Translations under genes and position numbers: made by a program
The notes under the pieces: model-generated
What the model was told of the DNA's origin: nothing
What the model saw: the letters and a program-made list of their open reading frames with translations, nothing else
Databases searched by the model: none
Shown: positions 29,100 through 38,898 of the stretch, one piece after another
Layout of the letters: each line of letters begins with the position of its first letter
Position numbering within the stretch: the stretch's first letter is position 1
DNA from: Flavobacterium sp.
Lineage (GTDB): Bacteria > Bacteroidota > Bacteroidia > Flavobacteriales > Flavobacteriaceae
DNA: 64,000 bases
NCBI GenBank assembly: GCA_016718345.1
Contig: JADKDN010000003.1
Coordinates: 62,001-126,000 of the forward strand
Direction: 5' to 3'

Positions 29100-29446
29100 A
29101 GTTTATTTTTTTATGAATGTAAATATAGAAAAATTAATTGCTATGCTTGCATATAATTTAATCTCTTTAGGTTTAATTCTTCGAAGCTTTGCTTTGTTTT
29201 GTTTTTTGCCACAGATTTCACAGATTTTGCTTCGCCTGTTCGACCCCAATGTCATTAAGTTAAGAATTTTTTGTCATTTCGACCAACGGGAGAAATCACA
29301 TAATGTGAGTAATATATAAGATTCCTCCTTCGTCGGAATGACAAAACCGAGACTATTTTTCCTTAACTTAATAACATTGCGCTCGTGTGTGGAATTCGTG
29401 TTTAACTTTACTAATATTACAGGACTTAGCCCAGACGTAGTTTATT
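29100..29446. other. Intergenic region holding a nested inverted repeat
   Basis: No gene is seen. The stretch contains a cacagatttcacagatt motif near 29212-29226 and the nested inverted repeat described at 29247-29379. Small open frames here are unlikely to be translated. Confidence 0.6.
29247..29379. repeat. Nested inverted repeat element of 133 bases
   Basis: Outer arms: caatgtcattaagttaag (29247-29264) against cttaacttaataacattg (29362-29379), with one small internal mismatch. Inner arms: tgtcatttcgac (29272-29283) against gtcggaatgaca (29332-29343), 11 of 12. A gggagaaatc / gattcctcctt pair lies inside that. This form is reminiscent of the dispersed intergenic repeats of Flavobacterium genomes; copies elsewhere cannot be checked here. 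Confidence 0.75.
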
Positions 29447-30574
29447 TTATAATTTCAACAATCGTTCAGCCGCTTTTATTAAAGTGTCATCGTCTTTTGC
29501 AAAGCAAAATCGGATGCATTTTACGTCTTTACCTTGGTTATAAAAAGGGGATAGAGGAATAGTTGCCACACCAAAATCGGTCACTAGTTTTCTAGCAAAA
29601 TCCAAATCATTTTCGTTAGAGAAATGCCCATAAGAAGCCACCTGAAAATAAGTGCCTTCGCAGGGAAACAATTCGAATTTAGTTTCTTGCATCAGATTTC
29701 TGAAAAAGTCTCGTTTTTGTTGGTAAAAATCGCCCAATTTAGAAACTTTTACTACATCAATATAATCGTTAATAGCATATTGGGCAATGCTGTTGATACT
29801 GAAAATAAGGAACTGATGTACTTTTTTAATTTCAATCATTAAAGATTCGGGAGCAACAACATATCCAATTCTCCAACCAGTAATATGCAAGGATTTTCCG
29901 AACGAGGAAACACAAACAGTTCTGTTCCAAAGTTTAGGTCTATGGTGTGCCGATATATGTTTGTTTTCAAAAGTAATGTATTCATATACTTCATCTGAAA
30001 GCACTATCACATTTGGATATAAATCTAAAAGAAGTTCTAATTGATTAAAATCATTTTCAGTCCAAATTTTCCCTGTTGGATTGTGTGGATTATTAGTAAT
30101 AATCATTTTGGTATTGCTATTCATTGCAGCTGCAATAGCTTCCCAATTTGGGGTAAAATCATCGTTTAGTTCCAAACGAATAGGCTTGCCCTTACCTAAC
30201 AAAACGGAAGGTTCGTAGCTATCAAAGCTAGGGTCCAAAATAATCACTTCATCATTAGCGTGAACTAAAGCTTGAATGGTCGCAAAAATCCCTTGTGTAG
30301 CTCCAGCAGTAATTAAAATGTCTGTGCTAGGATTAACCTTTCGTTTGTAGGAATCTAGGGTGAGTTGGGCAATTTTTTCCAGTAAAGGCGGATAGCCTGC
30401 CATTGGCAAATATTGATGTATTTCTTGTTGTGTCCATCGGATAACGATGTCTTTTAATTTTTGATCCAAAGGAAAATTAGGAAATCCCTGTGAGAGATTA
30501 ATGGCTTTATATTCGTTTGCTATTTGCGACATAGTAGTAAAGATACTAGTGCCTATATTTTGGAGTTTGGACAT
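29447..30574 (-). CDS. Methionine aminotransferase-like, PLP class I
   Basis: 375 residues, intact. INLSQGFPNFP and GYPPLLEKIA at the N-terminus, ITAGATQGIFATIQAL, NNPHNPTGKIW, LSDEVYEYI, and the PLP lysine in SSFGKSLHITGWRIGYV, ending IRFCFAKDDDTLIKA. This matches the YbdL/kynurenine-aminotransferase-like subgroup, which prefers methionine. The metabolic role here (methionine salvage or amino-acid nitrogen exchange) is inferred. Single gene unit. Confidence 0.9.
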   Translation of the reverse strand: MSKLQNIGTSIFTTMSQIANEYKAINLSQGFPNFPLDQKLKDIVIRWTQQEIHQYLPMAGYPPLLEKIAQLTLDSYKRKVNPSTDILITAGATQGIFATIQALVHANDEVIILDPSFDSYEPSVLLGKGKPIRLELNDDFTPNWEAIAAAMNSNTKMIITNNPHNPTGKIWTENDFNQLELLLDLYPNVIVLSDEVYEYITFENKHISAHHRPKLWNRTVCVSSFGKSLHITGWRIGYVVAPESLMIEIKKVHQFLIFSINSIAQYAINDYIDVVKVSKLGDFYQQKRDFFRNLMQETKFELFPCEGTYFQVASYGHFSNENDLDFARKLVTDFGVATIPLSPFYNQGKDVKCIRFCFAKDDDTLIKAAERLLKL

Positions 30575-30620
30575 GAATTTTCTTTAGAAATTTAAATATA
30601 CATTTTTTAATTATAAGCAC

Positions 30621-30648
30621 AAAAAAGCACTGCAAATTAACAGTGCTT
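30621..30648 (-). terminator. Rho-independent terminator after DUF4440-like gene
   Basis: On the minus strand AAGCACTG (30648-30641) pairs with CAGTGCTT (30632-30625) around an eight-base loop, followed by TTTTTT. It lies 21 bases after the stop of the lipoprotein gene. Confidence 0.8.
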
Positions 30649-30668
30649 GAGTTATAAAAGTTTAGATA

Positions 30669-31172
30669 TTATTTTTTAGATGGTTCAGGCATATCTGATG
30701 CTCCCATGTCTCTAATACATACATATTTGCCATCTCTTTTTACGAAAAGACTCATATAGTTTCCTCTGAAAATAGTATTATTAGTAGAATCAACTACTTT
30801 GTAGCTCCCTATTTCGACTACTTGCTCTCCATCATTTGATGGAAAAATCTCATTGGCGGAGAATGAAATTTTATCACCTTTTTCAAAGTAAGTTAAGTCT
30901 TCTTTTAATGATTTGTCTATAGCAAATTTTCCAACTAATGGGGGTCTGTTTTGAGAAAAAACTAATAGCATCTTCTGCGTAATATTCTTCGGAAGCAGCG
31001 CTTCTTAGATTGTACATATCAGTCATCTTGGCTTCTATAGCAACGATTTCTGCTTTTATTTTTCTGAATCGACTTCAGAATCAGTAGACAAATTTATTTT
31101 TTTTGGATTACAGGCAATGACAAATAGTAGAGTCCAACTTAATAAAGCTCCTTTCAATATCTTGTTTTTCAT
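30669..31172 (-). CDS. SnoaL/DUF4440-like lipoprotein (frameshifted)
   Basis: The signal region MKNKILKGALLSWTLLFVIACN gives a lipobox Cys near residue 21. After two frame breaks (GAAAAATAAAAG near 31065 and the T run near 30955) the chain continues with EYYAEDA, QNRPPLVGKFAIDKSLKEDL and GSYKVVDSTNNTIFRGNYMSLFVKRDGKYVC, typical of the NTF2-like DUF4440 fold. About 168 residues. Probably a periplasmic ligand-binding or enzyme-like protein; function unknown. Confidence 0.7.
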
Positions 31173-31318
31173 AATAATGTGTAATTAAAAGTTGGTTAAT
31201 TAGGTAAATAACACAAGATTTGAGATGATAAAAGATAGGTATAATATATTGAATTTCAGTATTTTTTTAGGAAAAAAGTGCTCCAAAATACTTTTAGAAT
31301 GAATATGTAAACAAAGAA

Positions 31319-32002
31319 TTAATCCCTATTTTTCTTTTTACTCATTTTAAATTGATAGTTAAGAGTTTTTAACTTGTTACGCCTTTCATTAGCTCTTAAC
31401 TTCAGTGTTAATTCTACATTCAAATCGACTCGGGTTAAATATTCGAGAATACTTGTATAGGCAGAATTAGTAGTAGTGTCAAATTGTATTTTTTGAAGAT
31501 TTTTGCTTGTCTTGCCTTTTGTAGCAACTTCCGAAAAATTTTCTTGAATTTCTTCTCCTTTTTTGGGTGAAGGAAAATCAAAAGTAAGTATAAATTGTTC
31601 CTTTTGAGGATTGATATTTACCTCAAAATTATTTACAATAAATTTATCAGATAATATCGTTTTTTTTAAAGTATTGGTTTCTTTTAGTAGCTGTTTAGAC
31701 TCAGCAATAGGAATAACGTCATTGATGTAGTTGAGTATTTCATCAATGGCGTTTTCAGCACTATCGTATTTAACGTAGTTATCCTCTCCAATGAATACCA
31801 AAGCTCCTTTTGAACTGATTTCGAACGTTTTTGATAGATATAATTTTTTTAAGGAAGTTATATCAAAATCAGCTTTGACGAAATGGGTTATATTGAATGA
31901 GGAATCGATAGTATGAAAATAATAGTTATTCTCTTTATTCGAGTAGACTGGAACAGGAAATGAGTTTTCATTTTTATCTTTGATGTAACCTACTAACTTC
32001 AT
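31319..32002 (-). CDS. Hypothetical protein
   Basis: 227 residues without a recognised family. It has no signal peptide and no membrane segment. The N-terminal half is beta-rich (YIKDKNENSFPVPVY, ALVFIGEDNYVKY), a short helix region follows (AENAIDEILNYIND), and the C-terminus is strongly basic (ANERRNKLKTLNYQFKMSKKKNRD). Isolated between two minus-strand units; the frame is intact, so it is probably expressed. Confidence 0.6.
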   Translation of the reverse strand: MKLVGYIKDKNENSFPVPVYSNKENNYYFHTIDSSFNITHFVKADFDITSLKKLYLSKTFEISSKGALVFIGEDNYVKYDSAENAIDEILNYINDVIPIAESKQLLKETNTLKKTILSDKFIVNNFEVNINPQKEQFILTFDFPSPKKGEEIQENFSEVATKGKTSKNLQKIQFDTTTNSAYTSILEYLTRVDLNVELTLKLRANERRNKLKTLNYQFKMSKKKNRD

Positions 32003-32086
32003 TTAAACAGAATCTTTATTTAATTTTCTTATTGTAATGAGAAACAGTGTACTAAGATAATAAAATAAATTAGAAAAAGCGGATTC

Positions 32087-34216
32087 TTATTCTTTTAATA
32101 AAATTTCTAAAATACTAATAGCTGCTTCGCTAATTTTGGTTCCAGGACCAAAAACAGCTACAGCACCAGCATCAAATAAAAACTGATAATCTTGATGTGG
32201 AATAACGCCACCCACAATAACCATAATATCTTGACGACCGTATTTTTTGAGTTCTTCGATCACCTGAGGAACCAATGTTTTATGTCCAGCAGCTAGAGAA
32301 GAAATTCCCAAAATGTGCACATCGTTTTCCACGGCTTGTTTGGCTACTTCTGCAGGGGTTTGAAATAAAGGACCAATATCTACATCAAATCCTACATCGG
32401 CATAACCAGTAGCTACTACTTTAGCCCCTCGGTCGTGACCGTCTTGCCCCATTTTAGCAATCATTATTCGTGGTCGTCTACCTTCTTTTTTGGCAAATTC
32501 GTCTGCTAATTGTTTTGCTTTTTCAAAGCTTTTGTCGTCTTTAATTTCTTTACTATACACACCGCTGAAGGTTTTAATTTGTGCTTTATATCTTCCGAAA
32601 ACGACTTCTAAAGCAGAACTAATTTCGCCGAGTGTTGCTCTATTTCTTGCAGCATCAACTGCTAATTCTAGCAAATTGCCTTCTTGATTTTGTGCACAAA
32701 GAGTTATTTTTTTGAGTGAATTCTCTACTTTTTCAGTATCTCTAGATGATTTAATTCGTTCTAATTGTTCAATTTGTTGTTTGCGAACCATTTGATTATC
32801 GACATCCAAGATATGTAAAGGATCTTCTTTTTCTAAACGGTATTTATTGACACCCACAATAATATCTTGACCGCTGTCAATTCTTGCTTGTTTTCTGGCG
32901 GCCGCTTCTTCAATGCGAAGTTTTGGAATACCCGCTTCGATGGCTTTTGTCATGCCGCCTAGTTCTTCTACTTCTTCGATAAGTTTCCATGCATTTTGGG
33001 CGATTTCATTGGTAAGACTTTCTACATAATAACTTCCTGCCCAAGGATCGACAGTTTTGGTTATTTTAGTTTCTTCTTGTAAAAAGAGCTGTGTATTTCG
33101 AGCGATTCTTGCTGAGAAATCAGTGGGCAAGGCAATAGCCTCATCAAGTGCATTAGTGTGTAACGATTGTGTGCCTCCAAATGCAGCAGCAGTAGCCTCA
33201 ATGCAAGTTCGTGTCACGTTGTTGAATGGATCTTGTTCTGTTAAACTCCAACCTGAGGTTTGACAATGTGTTCGCAAGGCCAGAGATTTATCGTCTTTAG
33301 GGCTGAATTGTTTTACTAATTTTGCCCATATCATTCTTGCAGCTCGCATCTTTGCAATTTCCATAAAATGATTCATTCCAATTGCCCAGAAAAAGGACAA
33401 ACGCGGGGCAAATTCATCGATTTTCATTCCAGTAGCCAAGCCAGTTCGAATGTATTCTAATCCATCGGCTAGGGTATAGGCCAGTTCGATATCGGCGGTA
33501 GCACCCGCTTCTTGCATGTGATAGCCTGAAATGGAAATGGAATTGAACTTTGGCATTTTTTTGCTAGTATATTCAAAAATATCGGCAATAATTTTCATGG
33601 ATGGTGTAGGCGGATAGATGTATGTGTTTCTCACCATAAACTCTTTCAGAATATCGTTTTGAATTGTTCCTGAAAGTTGTTCTGGTGGAACTCCTTGTTC
33701 TTCGGCAGCGACAATATAAAATGCCATAATGGGTAAAACGGCACCGTTCATGGTCATTGAAACGGACATTTCATTAAGTGGAATTTGGTCGAATAATACT
33801 TTCATATCTTCAACGGTATCGATGGCTACACCAGCTTTTCCAACGTCGCCCACCACTCGTTCGTGGTCTGAATCATAACCTCGATGAGTTGGTAAATCAA
33901 ATGCGATAGAAAGTCCCTTTTGTCCAGCAGCTAGATTTCGTCTGTAAAAAGCATTACTCTCTTCAGCGGTTGAAAATCCAGCATATTGACGTACGGTCCA
34001 AGGACGACGCACGTACATGGTTGCGTAGGGTCCGCGTAAATTTGGCGCAAATCCTGCTCCGAAATTAAGATGTTCAAGGTGTTCGATATCCTCTTTAGAA
34101 TAGGTAGCTTTTAGCTCAATATTTTCAGCCGTAAGAAAGTTGTCTGCTTTTGAGACGGCTGGCTTCGAATTTCTATCTTCGGATTTTAGCGTTAAATCTT
34201 GGAGATTTTTTCTCAT
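32087..34216 (-). CDS. scpA: Methylmalonyl-CoA mutase large subunit
   Basis: B12 enzyme interconverting methylmalonyl-CoA and succinyl-CoA. Intact, 709 residues. The TIM-barrel domain shows the RGPYATMYVRRPWTVRQYAG start and FDLPTHRGYDSDH; the C-terminal cobalamin domain has GQDGHDRGAKVV (the DxHxxG base-off His) and SSLAAGHKTLVP. Located ten bases after the small subunit gene. The chaperone meaB is in the window at about 60 kb. Confidence 0.97.
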   Translation of the reverse strand: MRKNLQDLTLKSEDRNSKPAVSKADNFLTAENIELKATYSKEDIEHLEHLNFGAGFAPNLRGPYATMYVRRPWTVRQYAGFSTAEESNAFYRRNLAAGQKGLSIAFDLPTHRGYDSDHERVVGDVGKAGVAIDTVEDMKVLFDQIPLNEMSVSMTMNGAVLPIMAFYIVAAEEQGVPPEQLSGTIQNDILKEFMVRNTYIYPPTPSMKIIADIFEYTSKKMPKFNSISISGYHMQEAGATADIELAYTLADGLEYIRTGLATGMKIDEFAPRLSFFWAIGMNHFMEIAKMRAARMIWAKLVKQFSPKDDKSLALRTHCQTSGWSLTEQDPFNNVTRTCIEATAAAFGGTQSLHTNALDEAIALPTDFSARIARNTQLFLQEETKITKTVDPWAGSYYVESLTNEIAQNAWKLIEEVEELGGMTKAIEAGIPKLRIEEAAARKQARIDSGQDIIVGVNKYRLEKEDPLHILDVDNQMVRKQQIEQLERIKSSRDTEKVENSLKKITLCAQNQEGNLLELAVDAARNRATLGEISSALEVVFGRYKAQIKTFSGVYSKEIKDDKSFEKAKQLADEFAKKEGRRPRIMIAKMGQDGHDRGAKVVATGYADVGFDVDIGPLFQTPAEVAKQAVENDVHILGISSLAAGHKTLVPQVIEELKKYGRQDIMVIVGGVIPHQDYQFLFDAGAVAVFGPGTKISEAAISILEILLKE

Positions 34217-34225
34217 TTTCTTGAA

Positions 34226-35594
34226 TTATTCTTTTTCCAACCGTTCTTGTTCTAGTTTCTCAGCTAATCTTTTTCAATTATAGGAATAATCAGCGTTTTT
34301 CTTGGTTTGTTTTTTACGAAAGGGAACAATTCTAAATCATGCTTCATTTTATCGTCCTTATTAGGATATTTATTACTGCCCAATAAAATTTCTCTTCCGG
34401 AATCGAATAACTCTTGTTCTTTATCAGCACTTTCTTGAATTTTTCTCTTGATAATTCCCTCTTTGAGTTGCTTTAAGAAACCACCATTGGCTTCAATTTC
34501 TTTAAATAGTACTAAAGATTTCTCAGCTAGTTGTTGGGTTACATTTTCAATATAATAGCTTCCGTCAGCTGGGTTATTGACCTTGTCGAAATAGCTTTCG
34601 TGTTTTAAAACCAACAATTGATTTCGAGCAATACGGTCGCCAAATTCATTGTCTTTATGATACAAAGAATCATAGGGTAAATTAGCTATAGTGTCTGCAC
34701 CACCAAGTATTGCTGACATGCATTCGGTTGTGGTTCGCAATAAATTTACGTTGTAATCGTATAGTGTTTTGTTGCGTTTTGTGGGCGATACTAGCAAATG
34801 ACAATCCAAATTATGATTGTACTCTTTTGCTATCAAATTAAAAAGCAATCGTAAAGCTCTCAATTTGGCAATTTCAAAAAGTAGTTAGTTCCAACCGACA
34901 ATTGAAAAACAATAGGTTTATTGATGGTTGTAATTCTGTTAAAATATTCATTGGCATGAGACAAACTATAAGCAATTTGCTGAACCATATTCGCTCCAGC
35001 ATTTTGGTATAAGCTACCATCAATACTCAAAAATGAACTATTGACAATGTGATTGGAAAGAAGATTCAAGGTTTCGAAATTGTCTTTTTCACGAGTTAGA
35101 AACCAATTTCCATCTTGAGATAATTGGCCTATTGGATCAAGATTACAGAAAACGAATGCTTTTTTTTCTTTAGCGATACCTTCAATTTTTTTAACGAAAT
35201 CGTTTGAAAGAAAAGATAAATTAAAGTAAACCGTTATTTTTTCTAAAGGCAGGCTTTCAAGAAGTTTTGTTACGTCAATTTTGTCATCTTGAATTGTAAA
35301 TCGAATACTTTCAGCTCCACGGTCAATGCTTTTATTGGCTCTCGAAATGGATTTGTCAAGGTCATGGACAAAAATATTTTGACAAATTCTAAAGGATGCA
35401 TTCCCTTTGTGTGGAGCATAACTCTCTTGGAATTCATCATTATGATAAAACGGCTTTACTTTAATGTTTTCTGGAGAATTCCAAATTAGGGTATCATTAT
35501 AGTCGGCTCCTTTCAGTTCAAATTGTATTTGCTGTTTCCATTGTTTGGATGAAACTCCGTCAAATTCTTCGAATAAATTTTTTGCCATAGCCAC
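34226..35594 (-). CDS. mutA: Methylmalonyl-CoA mutase small subunit (frameshifted)
   Basis: The smaller, catalytically silent partner of the mutase. N-terminal EEFDGVSSKQWKQQIQFELKG and FRICQNIFV, then LRALRLLFNLIAKEYN and ECMSAILGGADTIANLPYDS, ending with NPADGSYYIENVTQQLAEK. Breaks occur near 34870 and near 34275; the corrected tail runs IEKRLAEKLEQERLEKE to a stop at 34226. About 456 residues restored, typical for the subunit. It lacks a cobalamin domain, as expected. Confidence 0.93.
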
Positions 35595-35604
35595 GGTTTA
35601 TTAA

Positions 35605-35937
35605 CTAATCAGTTTTTTCGGTTTTCACGGTATCACCTTCAAATTCTACAATATAAATATCTTCACTATCTTTTTTCATGAAATATTTTTCACGAGCATA
35701 TTTCTCAATTTGAGTTGGATTTTTAAGCAGTTTAATATTTTCTTCGTCTTTTTTAATTTCCTCTTGATAGTACTTTTTGTTGTTCTCTAATTCGTCAATT
35801 TCATTATTTAAAACTCTATGGTCAAAATAGGAGTAATTGTCCAAAAACAGCATCCAGACACAAAAAAACAACAAGACCCACACGTATTTGTTGCTTAAAA
35901 ATTTGAACCAAGAGGTGTCTTTATATGGATTTGACAT
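35605..35937 (-). CDS. DivIC/FtsB-like septum formation initiator
   Basis: 110 residues: short cytoplasmic start, one membrane helix (YVWVLLFFCVWMLFLDNY), then a coiled coil (LNNEIDELENNKKYYQEEIKKDEENIKLL) and the conserved PTQIEKYAREKYFMKKDSEDIYIV. This is the DivIC family, part of the FtsQLB-like division complex. It lies in a run with udk and the mutase genes, a common flavobacterial order. Confidence 0.92.
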   Translation of the reverse strand: MSNPYKDTSWFKFLSNKYVWVLLFFCVWMLFLDNYSYFDHRVLNNEIDELENNKKYYQEEIKKDEENIKLLKNPTQIEKYAREKYFMKKDSEDIYIVEFEGDTVKTEKTD

Positions 35938-35970
35938 TTGAACTTAAATTAGTATAAATATAAGGAAAAT

Positions 35971-36577
35971 TTATGATATTCTTTGATTAATTACGGCACG
36001 AACTACATCAATAGCTACTGTATTGTATTTGTCATTTGGTATAATAATATCTGCAAAGGCTTTTGTAGGTTCAATAAATTGCTGATGCATGGGTTTCAGC
36101 GTAGTTTGATAACGATTCAATACTTCGTTCATATCACGACCTCGTTCAGCAATATCACGTTTCAAACGGCGAATTAATCTTTCGTCAGAATCAGCATGAA
36201 CAAATATTTTAACATCAAAAAGATCTCTTAACTCAGGATTGGCGAGTATTAAAATTCCTTCAACAATCATTACTTTTCTTGGATGGGTAACTACAGTGTC
36301 GTCGGTTCTGTTGTGTTTTAAAAAGGAATAAACAGGTTGATTAATTGTATTTCCCGCTTTTAATTCCCTAAGATGAAACTAACAATTCAAAATCTATGGC
36401 TCTGGGATGATCAAAATTGATAAGTGCTCGTTCATCAAAACTTAAATTATGTGTTTCTTTATAATAAGAATCTTGGGAAATAATTCCTACTTCAGTTTGT
36501 GGCAATTCATTCATTATTTGGTGTACAACTGTAGTTTTTCCACTACCAGTTCCTCCAGCAATTCCAATAATTAGCAT
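35971..36577 (-). CDS. udk: Uridine kinase (frameshifted)
   Basis: Phosphorylates uridine and cytidine in pyrimidine salvage. N-terminal part has Walker A GIAGGTGSGKTT and SQDSYYKETHNL, FDHPRAIDFELL; the rest has VEGILILANPELRDLFD and RRLKRDIAERGRD. The frames join near 36365-36375, where FELL(V)..HLRELKAG is expected. About 202 residues, full length. Confidence 0.93.
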
Positions 36578-36690
36578 ACAATAGTTGTGTTATGTTAGGT
36601 TGTTACAAAAATAGGAATTTAATTTAGAGTGAATTTTGTTTTTCGTTGAAAATATTTTTTTCAGATGCATAAAACAAATTCTAAAAATAT

Positions 36691-36720
36691 TTTGAATCCC
36701 CATATATAATAGTATATTTG
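36691..36720 (+). promoter_or_regulatory. tRNA-Pro promoter
   Basis: TTTG at 36691-36694, an 18-base spacer, and TATATTTG at 36713-36720 match the Bacteroidota TTTG-N(17-23)-TAnnTTTG promoter. The tRNA begins 13 bases later. Confidence 0.75.
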
Positions 36721-36732
36721 CAACCTGATTTT

Positions 36733-36807
36733 CGGGGTGTAGCGTAGCTCGGTTATCGCGCCTGCTTTGGGAGCAGGAGGCCGCAGGTTCGAATCCTGCC
36801 ACCCCGA
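36733..36807 (+). tRNA. tRNA-Pro (TGG)
   Basis: Acceptor stem CGGGGTG pairs with CACCCCG, discriminator A. Anticodon stem CCTGC/GCAGG with loop TTTGGGA gives anticodon TGG. T-arm GCAGG-TTCGAAT-CCTGC is canonical. 75 nucleotides; CCA is not encoded. Confidence 0.97.
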
Positions 36808-36810
36808 CGG

Positions 36811-36845
36811 AAAGTCTTTCTTGCATTGTAAGAAAGACTTTTTTT
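36811..36845 (+). terminator. Terminator after tRNA-Pro
   Basis: AAGTCTTTCTT (36812-36822) pairs with AAGAAAGACTT (36830-36840) around a seven-base loop, followed by a T run. Confidence 0.9.
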
Positions 36846-36934
36846 ATACAATGGTTACTAGGAGTTATAATAAAGTTTTATTTAAGAATTACTTTTTATA
36901 ATTTAATTAATGATATACAATTCACTTAAAAAGT

Positions 36935-36942
36935 TACCTTTG
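36935..36942 (+). promoter_or_regulatory. Candidate trxB -7 box (TACCTTTG)
   Basis: TACCTTTG fits TAnnTTTG. It lies 20 bases before the ATG at 36963 and rules out the earlier in-frame TTG at 36945 as the start. No clear -33 element. Confidence 0.45.
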
Positions 36943-36962
36943 CATTGCTAAAAAATACAATT

Positions 36963-37906
36963 ATGTCTGATACAATTGAAAAAATAAAATGTCTAATCAT
37001 AGGTTCTGGTCCTGCGGGATATACTGCTGCAATTTATGCTGCAAGAGCGAATATGAATCCTGTTTTGTACCAAGGAACTCAACCTGGTGGACAGTTAACC
37101 ACAACCAATGAAGTGGAAAATTTTCCAGGATATGTAGACGGTGTTACTATCTAGAAATGATGATTCAATTACAAAAACAAGCAGAACGTTTTGGTACTGA
37201 CGTGAGAGATGGTTGGGCTACAAAGGTTGATTTCTCGGGACCAATTCACAAAGTATGGATAAATGATACAAAAGAATTGCATTGTGAAACCGTAATTATT
37301 TCTACTGGAGCGTCGGCAAAATATTTAGGATTAGAATCGGAACAACACTATTTGAAATTAGGTGGTGGAGTTTCTGCTTGCGCTGTTTGTGACGGATTTT
37401 TCTACAGAAATCAAGAAGTAGTAATCGTTGGTGCAGGAGATAGCGCTTGTGAGGAGGCGCATTACTTATCCAAACTGTGCAAAAAAGTAACGATGTTAGT
37501 TCGAAGCGAAAAATTTAGAGCCTCAAAAATAATGGAAGATCGTGTACGCAAAACAGAAAATATAACTATTTTGATGAATCACGATACAGTTGAAGTTGTA
37601 GGCGATGGACAGGTTGTAACTGCTGTAAAAGCTTTGAATAAAACATTAAATGAAGAAATTGAAATTCCTGCAACAGGTTTCTTTGTTGCTATTGGTCATA
37701 AGCCTAACACTTCAATCTTCGCAGATTATCTAACTTTAGATGAAACAGGTTATATTGTTAACACACCTGGAACCTCTAAAACAAATGTTGCTGGAGTTTT
37801 TGTAGCTGGTGATGCCGCAGATCATGTCTATCGCCAAGCAATTACCGCGGCTGGTACTGGATGTATGGCAGCTCTAGATGCAGAAAGATATTTAGCTGCT
37901 TTGTAA
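36963..37906 (+). CDS. trxB: Thioredoxin-disulfide reductase (frameshifted)
   Basis: NADPH-flavoenzyme that reduces thioredoxin. FAD motif IGSGPAGYTAAIYAARA, GQLTTTNEVENFPG, redox pair ACAVCDG, NADP motif VGAGDSACEEA and C-terminal GVFVAGDAAD are all present. One frame break is at 37150-37156 (ACTATCTAGAAATG; LEMMIQ continues). About 314 residues. The only other thioredoxin-like gene nearby is the fusion at 10336-11031, but that is far away and exported. Confidence 0.95.
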
Positions 37907-37930
37907 ATATTTATTAAGCTTAAATTCAAA

Positions 37931-37967
37931 AAAATAGCCCAAAATATTTTGGGCTATTTTTTTTGAA
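37931..37967. terminator. Bidirectional terminator between trxB and GIN gene
   Basis: A near-perfect 30-base palindrome AAAATAGCCCAAAA..TTTTGGGCTATTTT at 37931-37960 with T run to 37964 on the plus side and an A run on the other. It can serve trxB and the convergent GIN gene. Confidence 0.88.
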
Positions 37968-37984
37968 TTGATTCAATTCAAAAT

Positions 37985-38824
37985 TTATTTGTTTAGAGGT
38001 TTTTTGTATAAAGTTGCGCTGTCGATAAAATTTCGAAGATCAATTTTTTGGGTTCCAAATAACTGTATTTCAGATTTTCCGGAGGCGTCAATAATCGCTT
38101 TTGTATTAACTTGAATGCTACAATTAGCGTATCCTTCAGTAGTGATTTCAGCATTTTTTGTGCTTAGATTTTTGCCCGAAAACTCAGCATTATTATCTAA
38201 ACGCAATTTTAGATTGATGGCATCTCCTTCAATTACTGCGTTTGTTTTTTGATACATATCAAAAGTTAATTGTGATGAAGAAATTAAGGCTTTCAAACGT
38301 GAATTTTTGCTTAATTCTACAGTAGCTTGATCGGATTTTAGATTGAGTTCTATTTTTGATTTATCATTTGCCATTAATGTAAAATTTTTTGTTTTTACGT
38401 AGGCAAATAATTTGGATTCATCAAAGGTTTTGAAGGTAAAATCATTAAGATTTATTTCTGCTAGTGCAGTAATATTTGATTTATCCTTTGCAATTATCAT
38501 TTTAAAGTTGTCAGTGTACGTAACACGAACGCTGAATTTTTTTGAGCTAATTACTTCTTTTGTACTAGATAATTGTAGCACACTCCCATTAACATTTATA
38601 TCAATTATATCATGAAGGTTATCATCGGCTTCGATTTCAACTCCACATTTATCTCCTTTTATCAAAAATATTTCAAGATTGTCTTCTACTTCGAGATTTT
38701 CAAAGGGTTTAACTTCTTTTTGTTCAACGGTAACTATTTTGGTGCCTTTTATTTTTTCTTTTTCTTGGCCCAAGACAGTCGCATTAAATAAAATTAAGAA
38801 AATGAAGAGTATCGAATTTTTCAT
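37985..38824 (-). CDS. Head GIN domain (DUF2807) protein
   Basis: 279 residues with signal peptide (MKNSILFIFLILFNATVLGQ). The GIN repeat region shows alternating beta strands (QVTKFSVRVTY-like, FTLMANDKSKIELNL, TTEGYANCSIQVNT). GIN proteins are right-handed beta-helix putative autotransporter-like or adhesin-like proteins found with PspC genes. Ends ten bases short of the terminator. Intact; function unproven. Confidence 0.8.
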   Translation of the reverse strand: MKNSILFIFLILFNATVLGQEKEKIKGTKIVTVEQKEVKPFENLEVEDNLEIFLIKGDKCGVEIEADDNLHDIIDINVNGSVLQLSSTKEVISSKKFSVRVTYTDNFKMIIAKDKSNITALAEINLNDFTFKTFDESKLFAYVKTKNFTLMANDKSKIELNLKSDQATVELSKNSRLKALISSSQLTFDMYQKTNAVIEGDAINLKLRLDNNAEFSGKNLSTKNAEITTEGYANCSIQVNTKAIIDASGKSEIQLFGTQKIDLRNFIDSATLYKKPLNK

Positions 38825-38898
38825 ATTACTATATTTGCCTCAAATATAAAAAAAAATCATCCCTTTTGAGGATGATTTTAAAATTTAAGGATATTGTT

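Noticed and set aside
36590..36826. Open frame across the tRNA-Pro gene on the minus strand
   Set aside because: Overlaps the tRNA and has no codon bias or start context.
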